DNA from: Desulfovulcanus ferrireducens
GTDB lineage: Bacteria; Desulfobacterota; Desulfovibrionia; Desulfovibrionales; Desulfonatronovibrionaceae
Length of the DNA stretch: 37,935 nt
Assembly (NCBI RefSeq): GCF_018704065.1
Contig: NZ_JAGUQP010000005.1
Coordinates: 1-37,935 of the forward strand
Reading direction: 5' to 3'
Shown here: positions 9,605 through 16,453 of the stretch, in pieces
How positions within the stretch are numbered: the stretch's first letter is position 1
Layout of the letters: each line of letters opens with the position of its first letter
Position numbers and translations under genes: made by a program
The notes under the pieces: generated by a model
Database searches by the model: none
Seen by the model: only the letters and a program-made list of their open reading frames with translations
What the model was told of the DNA's origin: nothing

Positions 9605-11230
9605 CTAGCCTAAAAATTTTTTCATGATCTCTTTAAGTTCATACGCAATCTGGTAAACTTTATTTGCTTTTTCTTTGACTTCACTGGCTCTTTGAGCTGT
9701 TTCTCGTCCAGTATCTGTTATATCTTCACTCATAACAACAAATTCTTGAACCTTTTCTGACACTTTTTGAGCATTTACGCTGATTTCATTAGTTGCGGCT
9801 GATTGTTCTTCAACAGCAGTAGCTACATTGGTGGCCAGCTCACTGACTTGTTCAGTAACTTGATACATCCGATTGGCTGCTTCACCAACGAAAGCACTGT
9901 TTTTTTGTAAGTCCTTAACCATCTCTGTTATTTCAACAACAGCATCTCCTGTCTGTTTAGCAAGCTCTTTCACTTCATTAGCTACCACGGCAAAACCCTT
10001 TCCGGCATCGCCTGCTCTTGCTGCTTCAATGGTTGCATTGAGTGCTAAAAGATTAGTCTGCTCTGCAATGTTTCCTATTAAAACGATAACTTCACCGATT
10101 TTATTGGCTGCTTTAATTAAATTCTCGATAGTTTGTTTGGTATTTACAGCTTCCTGTTGAGCTCCATTCGCAGTTTCTCTTACTGACTTGGTATTTTGTG
10201 ATATATCATAAATTGTAGTGGTCATTTCTTCTATTGCGGCTGCAACGCTATTAATTTCTTCGCCAGTTAACTGGGCAATATTTTTTATTCCCTCGGCTTT
10301 ATTTTGAGTGTCGGAAGATACCCTGTCTATATCATTAGAAACCTGATTCATTTCGTTACTGGCAGAAACTAAATGATCAGCTTGTTGTTGAATATCAGCA
10401 ATTAGCTGTTTGGATTTTGTTGCCATTTCTTGAGTTTTAGCTATCAGGTTCTTCAATTTCGTTGTCATCTCCTGAAGATGAATTAATAGTTTGCCGATTT
10501 CTGTTTTATTATTTATGTCAAAGTGAATATCAAAATCACCATCTGCTACTTTATTAAATATAGTAGTTATCTTTTTAAAACCATTATTAATAGATTTAAT
10601 AATAAAAAAAGCAGTTATAATTGCAAAAAATATTGATATAGCAATAGTTGAAGACATAATAAGCTTAGCTTTGGCATAGTCGTTAGACGCATTGTCATTT
10701 CTAATTTTAGCCCTATTGACTCCATAATCCATTAAATCGTTTATAGCCTTCCGGGCTATACGAAATTTTTCTAAAGCCTTACCTAAGACTATCTCTTTAG
10801 CTCTTTCTTTTTCTCCTTTACTGCTCAATGGGAGCACTTTATCCTCTATAATCAACAAATATTCGTTAAAATTACTTTCGAATTCATTGAGCAGCAACTT
10901 TTCTTTTTCTGATAGTCTAGTCTTTCTATATTCTGCTAATTGTTTATAAATTCGATTTTTCTGCTCTTTGATTTGATTTGACAAATCTTCCATCTCTGGC
11001 ATGGACACACTTATAATATGTGTCAAAACATCACCCCTGATTCTATAACTTGCTGACTTAACGTTATCTAAACCTTCTAAAGGAACTAACTCCTGGGTAT
11101 ACATATCAGTAGTTCTTCTGTTTATTTCCTTCATAAAATATAATCCCATTAATCCTTGGCAACAGACCAACAAAACAATAATGGCAAAAGATAGTATCAA
11201 TTGAGTGCTAATTTTTAAATGCTTTATCAT
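9605..11230 (-). CDS. Methyl-accepting chemotaxis protein
   Basis: Membrane chemoreceptor of 541 residues. TM1 is about residues 11-33 and is followed by a periplasmic four-helix-bundle-type sensor (about 34-188, mostly charged helices). TM2 is about 190-212, then comes a HAMP segment (about 213-265). The cytoplasmic signalling domain peaks at the conserved hairpin tip QTNLLALNATIEAARAG (about 391-407). A GGAG motif lies ahead of the ATG. No CheA/CheW gene is nearby, so it must feed a pathway elsewhere. The ligand cannot be told from sequence; related four-helix-bundle sensors bind amino acids, other small molecules or partner proteins. Confidence 0.95.
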   Translation of the reverse strand: MIKHLKISTQLILSFAIIVLLVCCQGLMGLYFMKEINRRTTDMYTQELVPLEGLDNVKSASYRIRGDVLTHIISVSMPEMEDLSNQIKEQKNRIYKQLAEYRKTRLSEKEKLLLNEFESNFNEYLLIIEDKVLPLSSKGEKERAKEIVLGKALEKFRIARKAINDLMDYGVNRAKIRNDNASNDYAKAKLIMSSTIAISIFFAIITAFFIIKSINNGFKKITTIFNKVADGDFDIHFDINNKTEIGKLLIHLQEMTTKLKNLIAKTQEMATKSKQLIADIQQQADHLVSASNEMNQVSNDIDRVSSDTQNKAEGIKNIAQLTGEEINSVAAAIEEMTTTIYDISQNTKSVRETANGAQQEAVNTKQTIENLIKAANKIGEVIVLIGNIAEQTNLLALNATIEAARAGDAGKGFAVVANEVKELAKQTGDAVVEITEMVKDLQKNSAFVGEAANRMYQVTEQVSELATNVATAVEEQSAATNEISVNAQKVSEKVQEFVVMSEDITDTGRETAQRASEVKEKANKVYQIAYELKEIMKKFLG

Positions 11231-12043
11231 ATTATAACTCCATTAAAACTTGCTAGATTGCTATTTTACAGATTTTTTAGGTGTTTATAAAAAATTTGCT
11301 AAAGTTTTTGTAAGGTTTTGTCAATTCTTATGTCTGAATAATCGCTTCTGACACTATTTAAGATCCGCCTGCAAAAAGTCCTTTTTTGCAGGCAATGTTG
11401 AATTTTGAATTATGAATGTTGAATTATTTAAAAGGGTTACAGGATAATTTTTTGCTAAAGTTGTAAATTTCTAATTTTTGCAGTTGCATCACTTAAAAAA
11501 GAGTATTCTAGGGTAATCCAAATCTCATTATTTTTTGCTTGCTCTGATACCTATTTTTGACTTTTTATCCTGTTTTCATAAGGTCATAGCTATTGTCTTA
11601 GGTTTCCAAATTTTTTTTGGGACCATGCGTACTTTTTCAGACATTTCAAACAGATAAAGTGTAGGTTTGAGACACTTTCCTGGTTTCTTATTCTATGTTG
11701 TGTTATTGGTCTAACCTAGCTGCGCCTTATAGTTGAATGGGTTCAAAAAGTAGATTTTGAACCGGCGATTTTCACCAATGACTGAGATTGCCACGGGCAG
11801 CGAAGCTGCCCTCGCAACGACAATCTCGCCCCTGTCATTGCGAGCGGAACAAAGTGGAGCGAAGCAATCTCAAAGTTTGAACTGCAAAAAAAATCGCTCA
11901 ATTTAGGTCTAATTAAAAAAATCTCTCACTTGCTCACTTCGTTCGCTTGAGGCATTTACGCTGTTAAATGCTGAATGCCAGTCCAGCTTAGCTGGATTTA
12001 ACAGGGTAGGGCGGCGTCAGTGCTACCTGTCGGATACGCCCCC
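11231..12043. other. Gene-free region with hairpins and a REP-like element
   Basis: No gene is visible. The region contains a hairpin at 11367-11393 (GCCTGCAAAAA / TTTTTTGCAGGC), a 9-bp hairpin GGTTCAAAA/TTTTGAACC at 11740-11763, the REP-like element at 11764-11899, and a nested hairpin at 11961-12004 (CTGTTAAAT/ATTTAACAG around TCCAGC/GCTGGA). It lies upstream of the chemoreceptor and downstream of the broken oxidoreductase fragment. Confidence 0.6.
11764..11899. repeat. REP-like palindromic element, copy 1
   Basis: Ends GGCGATTTT and AAAATCGCTC are inverted. Inside are nested inverted repeats: GAGATTGC with GCAATCTC, and CTCGCAACGAC with GTCATTGCGAG (one mismatch). A second copy at 23937-24064 is closely similar along its length. 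The core resembles the widespread bacterial repeat built on GTCATTGCGAG...GCGAAGCAATCTC. Confidence 0.7.
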
Positions 12044-12256
12044 TTACCTTAGACTTAGCTTTTTGATCTCCAGGGCATAGGCCTTTTTGAACTGTTCCAG
12101 AAAGTTGCGATCAATTTTATCCCCCCGCTTTTCAACTTCCAGATAACGTTTTGGTATTTTTACCTGGTCTGGATTATAGTCGGTTTTAATTTTTAATACC
12201 AACCTGGATGCTACAAATCGTTTTTGAAGATATTGGCTACAAATTCTTAAGACCAT
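12044..12256 (-). pseudogene. C-terminal fragment of an aldehyde:ferredoxin oxidoreductase
   Basis: The 70-residue frame matches the last ~55 residues of the intact enzyme at 16454-18199: KRYLEVEKRGDKIDRNFLEQ against KRYLEVENWKGKIDPDFLEQ, ending QFKKAYALEIKKLSLR against QLKKAYAQEIKKLSQS. DNA identity near the 3' end is close to 90% by eye, decaying toward 12256. Everything upstream in the enzyme (all cofactor and cysteine regions) is missing, so it cannot function alone. The fragment and the intact 3' end are direct repeats that bracket the accessory island at 12.3-16.4 kb. Confidence 0.8.
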
Positions 12257-12594
12257 ACCTGAGTATTTTGCTGGACTTACTTTGGAAATTTTTTCAACAT
12301 AATAATGATATGATTTTCTATAAATTTATATTGCGGCGTTTTTTGTAAAAATAAAGTATTATATCGGATTTAATAGATTTTATTAGTTTTTTAAGATGTT
12401 TATAGTGATGATATTTCTAGAAGCGAAAATTGAGGTGTTTGAATATTTGGACAACATATTCAAGTTCATTGTTTTTTTATGTTGCAGAAGTTTATTGACT
12501 TTACTTAGTTGACCATCAGAGATGGATTGGGGTACAGAAATTTAGAAATTTTGAAAAAATAATGATATAAAATACTTTATACTTCTAAAAATAC
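12257..12594. other. AT-rich gap before the cassette-like genes
   Basis: No gene, tRNA or clear inverted repeat seen. The base composition is markedly AT-rich. It could hold the promoter for the following plus-strand genes, but no -35/-10 pair stands out. No integron attI site or integrase remnant was recognised. Confidence 0.5.
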
Positions 12595-13053
12595 ATGACA
12601 GTTTTCTTAACAATATTTGCTGGCTTTTTCACCTTCGTTTTAGGACAACTTGTACTGAAGCTGCTAATAGGCCCAGTACATGAGTTTAAGCGTACCGTTG
12701 CTGATATTTCACACGCAATTATTGAATATGCTAACGTCTATTCAAATCCTGGTGTGACAGGTGAAGAACTTGAAAAGAAAGTTTCTAATGAGTTCAGACA
12801 ACTCTCGTCTCGACTGAATGCCCAAATGTACTTAATTCCACGCTACGATCTAACTTCAAAAATCTTTGGCTTGCCTTCACGAGAGGCGGTAGCAATGGCA
12901 GCTAAATGCTTAATTGGTCTGTCTAATAGCGTCTATAAATCAGCATATCACCTTGCTTCAAAGAACGCTGATAAGGCCGAAAGGATATGCGATGTTTTGG
13001 GTATCTATGTACCTGAGCAAGATTGCATTAATAAGAAAAGAGAAAAGTCCTGA
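12595..13053 (+). CDS. Small membrane-anchored protein of unknown function
   Basis: A 152-residue protein with one N-terminal membrane helix (about residues 4-27, FLTIFAGFFTFVLGQLVLKLLI) and a mostly helical soluble part. The DNA between this and the next gene can fold like an attC site whose left arm contains this gene's stop codon, as in integron cassettes. The ribosome binding site is poor. I do not recognise the family with certainty; similar short proteins occur in accessory regions of Proteobacteria. The soluble part includes the segments EFKRTVADISHAIIEYANVY and NADKAERICDVLGIY. No catalytic motif is evident. Confidence 0.75.
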   Translation: MTVFLTIFAGFFTFVLGQLVLKLLIGPVHEFKRTVADISHAIIEYANVYSNPGVTGEELEKKVSNEFRQLSSRLNAQMYLIPRYDLTSKIFGLPSREAVAMAAKCLIGLSNSVYKSAYHLASKNADKAERICDVLGIYVPEQDCINKKREKS

Positions 13054-13122
13054 CAGGCCCCTGGAGCTGACCGTGTAACTGGCACGCGCTACTTGAACGG
13101 CAACTCAGCTCAACCGTTAGGT
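13048..13122 (+). repeat. attC-like recombination site 1
   Basis: The left arm (TCCTGAC, 13048-13054, containing the previous gene's stop) and right arm end (GTTAGGT, 13116-13122, matching the integron core GTTRRRY) bracket inner inverted arms GAGCTGA (13064-13070) and TCAGCTC (13105-13111). The next gene starts 28 bases after the core. This is the usual cassette layout, though the left arm is degenerate. Confidence 0.55.
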
Positions 13123-13150
13123 TGTGCAATTATTGCCAAAGGATCCTCTT

Positions 13151-14863
13151 ATGCATGACTATTCAACGAAATCAATCTTCACAGAAAATTTTCTTTCCTT
13201 GGAATTGCTAAATGACATATTGAATTATTTGCCCTGGCTGTTTCTTCATATTGGGGGTAAAAGAGTAGCGGTTGATGCTAAGCCCGACCAGTTTATTACT
13301 TCATTAAACGAGAAGGCCACAAAGCTTAATTTCAACCAATCTAATTTTAAAAGGCTACTAACTACGCACGTCAAAGCTTTGAAGGCCGGTAGGAAACCTA
13401 CAAAGAACTTAGCGCATTTTGTTCGTTGTCATCATGAAAAAGTTAAGGATAGCATTCACGGTATACCGAACACATTAGATAAAGCACGTAGTGCGTTACT
13501 GGCTTTAATTGAAGTTGAAGCCTTTATTGACAGAGATCAGGTATGCGATGCAATTGTTTTACTTAGTGATGAAGTTTCATCTCTGTTTATCGCAAAGGTG
13601 GTTCGTGCTTGGAAAGAACAGGCGAAAAGGCATAGGGAAGAACATGAAAGCTCTCCTTTACTTGAGATTTTTGAAGGTGACATATTTTGGGTAAGTCATA
13701 ATTTGATGGATAGTCTTGATGGCGTCTCAAGGTATAGATTCCGGGAACATTTTGGCGTTGGTGAGTTTGAAGCAGCATTTGCAAGTGTAGAGTCTATGTT
13801 GGCCACATCCCTCCTAGAGGGATTATCTGGGGTGGAAGCCAAGGCAATAGCAATTTGGGGGGATCAGAGATTGACATCAACTGCCTATAACCTCTGGCTT
13901 GTGAGTAGAAGTCGAAATCTCCCAAACCGGATTAGGGATTTTGTAAACGTTGCTTTACAGAGGATTGCTGGATGGCAGTTTCCTGAGGGCTGGTGGACTG
14001 ATTTTCAGTTATCTGAGCCCGCTGGTAAGGATCCGACTGGTTTGGATACTTATCGGCATTTGCCTAGTCCTTACACAACAGCACTTTGTTCCTTGAACCT
14101 TCTCAAACTAGCGATTTCAGAACCTATGAAACGACAAGGAGTCATAGGTGCAAAATGGTTACTCGAACAACAAAATCCAGATGGAAGCTGGTCAAGAAAA
14201 GATATGTCGGAGAAAGGGATTGCCGTGAGACCAGACCTCTTTCTTACCCTGTTGTCTCTTGAAGCCATAGGTCGTAGTGGAATTGAGAACGTCGACCATT
14301 CCATCCAACTAGGCGTTAAATGGATTATGCGCCAGCAGAATGAACTTGGAATGTGGGATGACGACGATTTCCCCTTTCCGTTTATGACTGTTCTAGTCTT
14401 AGAATTTTTGCAAAAAAAAGAATACTTCTCAAGAGATTTGGACACCTATTTGTCGATGTGTAGGGAGTTCTTAAACAGGAGCACGCAGCTGTCGCTAGAG
14501 GAGAATTCGAACTCTCATAAGCTAGCGATTATCACTGCTTTTCAGGGAATTGAAGCCTTCCTATATTCAGTGTTGAGTCATCCGAATGTAGATATCAAAA
14601 TTTTCGAAAAAGCAAATGAAACTATTGGCATGAGGAAAGCATTGTCTCAGTTTCAAACTTACCTACAAAACAAAGGCAAGTTAAAACGTAGTAGGGTAAT
14701 AAAATATCGTAATTCATTGGATCAACTTGCATACTTGCGAGATCAAGTGGTTCATAAGGGAATCGACATAACAGAATCAATGTGTCGCCCTCTCATTACA
14801 GATGCATTTAGGTTTGTGACTGAATTTTCTCTGGAGGTTTTTGGTTTCGATATATGGGACTAG
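13151..14863 (+). CDS. Toroid-repeat protein with C-terminal HEPN-like RxxxxH motif
   Basis: A 570-residue cytoplasmic protein. The start was placed at ATG 13151 because AAAGGA lies about eight bases upstream; a GTG nine codons earlier is also open. The middle (about residues 220-440) resembles the alpha/alpha toroid of prenyltransferase/terpene-cyclase folds, with repeats WLLEQQNPDGSW (about 337-348) and WIMRQQNELGMWDDD (about 390-404). The Asp-rich catalytic motif of squalene-hopene cyclases is not seen, so it may be a binding scaffold. The last 100 residues are helical and carry RDQVVH (R530, H535), matching the R-x4-H signature of HEPN ribonucleases. HEPN proteins often act in toxin-antitoxin and phage defence; that role here is inference. 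Flanked by attC-like sites. Confidence 0.8.
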   Translation: MHDYSTKSIFTENFLSLELLNDILNYLPWLFLHIGGKRVAVDAKPDQFITSLNEKATKLNFNQSNFKRLLTTHVKALKAGRKPTKNLAHFVRCHHEKVKDSIHGIPNTLDKARSALLALIEVEAFIDRDQVCDAIVLLSDEVSSLFIAKVVRAWKEQAKRHREEHESSPLLEIFEGDIFWVSHNLMDSLDGVSRYRFREHFGVGEFEAAFASVESMLATSLLEGLSGVEAKAIAIWGDQRLTSTAYNLWLVSRSRNLPNRIRDFVNVALQRIAGWQFPEGWWTDFQLSEPAGKDPTGLDTYRHLPSPYTTALCSLNLLKLAISEPMKRQGVIGAKWLLEQQNPDGSWSRKDMSEKGIAVRPDLFLTLLSLEAIGRSGIENVDHSIQLGVKWIMRQQNELGMWDDDDFPFPFMTVLVLEFLQKKEYFSRDLDTYLSMCREFLNRSTQLSLEENSNSHKLAIITAFQGIEAFLYSVLSHPNVDIKIFEKANETIGMRKALSQFQTYLQNKGKLKRSRVIKYRNSLDQLAYLRDQVVHKGIDITESMCRPLITDAFRFVTEFSLEVFGFDIWD

Positions 14864-14903
14864 CATAAGCAAAGATTATTCGGTCCAAAACAGGCTATAT
14901 TTT

Positions 14904-15000
14904 GCCTAACAAAGGGTTGGAGTCTGACCAAAAATGTGTCTTTTTTAGTTAACTGTATGTATTTTAAGAGCTTTTGGCAGCTTAACCGTCGCCATTAGAA
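14904..15000 (+). repeat. attC-like recombination site 2
   Basis: The left core GCCTAAC (14904-14910) fits RYYYAAC exactly. Downstream GGTTGGAGTCTGACCAAAA pairs imperfectly with TTTTGGCAGCTTAACC near the right end. The right core reads ATTAGAA (14994-15000) instead of GTTRRRY, so the site has probably lost activity. The next gene begins 22 bases later. Confidence 0.55.
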
Positions 15001-15022
15001 GCAACAAAAAGGGAAATTACCT

Positions 15023-15955
15023 ATGCCATTATTTGAGATAGCAGGGAATAGCCTTACACCTGTTGAACAAACAAATTTTCAACTAGAAAAAGACTTGCAG
15101 AGACTGATAGAGACCAATTTAGAGACAGTTTTTAATTGTCAATACGTTGCAGCTGAGTTTTCCACCGGCGCACAACATGCTGGTAGGATTGACACACTAG
15201 CATTATCAGAAGACAAAAATCCTGTAATTATTGAATATAAGAAAGTTGAATCATCTGAATTAATCAATCAAAGCTTATTTTATTTGCACTGGATTCAAGA
15301 TCATAAAGGTGACTTTGAGATAGCGGTTCAAAGAGCTCTGGGGAACGGGATAGAAATTGATTGGTCAGATGTGAGGGTGATATGTATAGCTCCAAATTAT
15401 AAAAAATATGACCTTCATGCTGTTCAAGTTATGGGTGCTAATATTGAATTATGGAAATACAGATTGTTCAAAAACAATACAATATATTTAGAAGAGGTTT
15501 TTCATGCCTCCAAAGTAAACAATGTAGTTGATGAAAATGGCAAGAATCCTGTGATGGTCGAAGCTGGGAAAAAGGCGGCACAGGTGAGAGCAACCGCCAC
15601 ATACACATTTGAACAGCATGTTGAAGGGAAAAGTGAAAATATAAAAAATCTAATCTATATGATTAGAGAGTACATGCTAGGCCTTGATTCTTCCATAGAG
15701 GAGGTGCCAAAGAAATTTTATATTGCATACAAGATATCGCAAAATATTGTATGCGTGGAGCCTCAAACAAAAAATATAAAGATATTTGTCAAATTAAAGA
15801 GTTCAGACATTGACGATCCACCTGATTTTTACCGAGATGTAAGCAAAATTGGCCACTATGGTACTGGTGACTCAGAATTTACGATATCATCAGAGGAGCA
15901 GTTTGAATTAATAAAGAAATATATTGAGTTAGCCTACAATAAAGTCGGTGGATGA
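15023..15955 (+). CDS. Predicted PD-(D/E)XK nuclease-like protein with C-terminal DUF5655
   Basis: 310 residues in two parts. The N-terminal 170 residues look like the NucS/DUF91 side of the PD-(D/E)XK nuclease fold: GRIDTLAL gives D57 and PVIIEYKK gives E71 and K73, in the right order for the active site. The C-terminal part (about 190-310: FEQHVEGKSENIKNLIYMIR ... KIGHYGTGDSEFTISS) matches what I recall of DUF5655, often fused to such nuclease-like domains. A DNA- or RNA-processing role is plausible but untested. It lies between attC-like sites 2 and 3 on the same strand as its neighbours. Confidence 0.82.
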   Translation: MPLFEIAGNSLTPVEQTNFQLEKDLQRLIETNLETVFNCQYVAAEFSTGAQHAGRIDTLALSEDKNPVIIEYKKVESSELINQSLFYLHWIQDHKGDFEIAVQRALGNGIEIDWSDVRVICIAPNYKKYDLHAVQVMGANIELWKYRLFKNNTIYLEEVFHASKVNNVVDENGKNPVMVEAGKKAAQVRATATYTFEQHVEGKSENIKNLIYMIREYMLGLDSSIEEVPKKFYIAYKISQNIVCVEPQTKNIKIFVKLKSSDIDDPPDFYRDVSKIGHYGTGDSEFTISSEEQFELIKKYIELAYNKVGG

Positions 15956-15957
15956 TC

Positions 15958-16056
15958 TTCTAAGAAAAGGGTGATCACGGACGGCAACCAGAAGGCTTTT
16001 TTCAAAGGCCGTGCCCACATCACTGTTGTAGCTTCCAGTAACACCAGACGTTAAAA
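15958..16056 (+). repeat. attC-like recombination site 3 (degenerate)
   Basis: The left core TTCTAAG starts just after the stop of the preceding gene; the right core is GTTAAAA (16050-16056). The inner arms GGTGATCACGG and the inverse of CCAGTAACACC pair imperfectly. The central part holds another hairpin (AAGGC...). The next gene starts 32 bases after the core. This is weaker than sites 1 and 2. Confidence 0.4.
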
Positions 16057-16088
16057 TCGAATGAGAGCAAATTTTTTATGGGGGAAAA

Positions 16089-16307
16089 GTGCCAATAATA
16101 TCAATAAAAATTGCAAAAGGTCGTTCAATTGAGCAAAAACGGAAACTTGTAAAGGCAGTAACAGATTCTGTGGTTTCAACCTTGGATGTTAAACCGGAAT
16201 GGGTTTCAGTTTTGATAGAAGAATTTGAGCGAGAGAATTGGTCCACTGGCGGAGAGTTGCATATTGATAAGTTTGGTTCTGGTTTTGGGCACTCAGGAAC
16301 AAAATGA
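16089..16307 (+). CDS. 4-oxalocrotonate tautomerase-family protein
   Basis: A 72-residue protein of the tautomerase superfamily, in which the amino-terminal proline acts as the general base after Met removal. The GTG start is followed by CCA, so Pro1 is present, and GGGGGA lies just upstream. Arg11 (GRS) is kept. Residue 39, Arg in classical 4-OT, is Ser, and Phe50 is Trp (ENWSTGGEL), so substrate choice probably differs. The last member of the cassette-like set; these proteins are typical small cassette cargo. The true substrate cannot be predicted. Confidence 0.88.
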   Translation: MPIISIKIAKGRSIEQKRKLVKAVTDSVVSTLDVKPEWVSVLIEEFERENWSTGGELHIDKFGSGFGHSGTK

Positions 16308-16368
16308 ATTAACGTAGTCTCCTCACCCCCCCCTTCTTTGCCTATTTTATATGATAGACAAAGGGAGA

Positions 16369-16417
16369 AGCGTATCCTGGAAATAATGCAAATGATGCCA
16401 AAACAATAGGATACGCT
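16369..16417. terminator. Inverted repeat between convergent genes
   Basis: AGCGTATCCT (16369-16378) and AGGATACGCT (16408-16417) are perfect 10-bp inverted copies, with a 29-base loop. It lies between the tautomerase gene and the convergent oxidoreductase gene, so it may end transcription from both sides. No good T tract adjoins it. Confidence 0.4.
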
Positions 16418-16453
16418 ATCTCTTCATCATTTAAGGATTTTGCGATAACGGAC

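Noticed and set aside
12257-12594. Integron integrase remnant or attI site upstream of the first cassette-like gene
   Set aside because: No tyrosine-recombinase motif in any frame and no convincing core site were seen.
13080-13098. TGGCACG resembling a sigma-54 -24 box
   Set aside because: The following TTG is two bases too far for the strict -24/-12 spacing, and the site is inside an attC-like fold.
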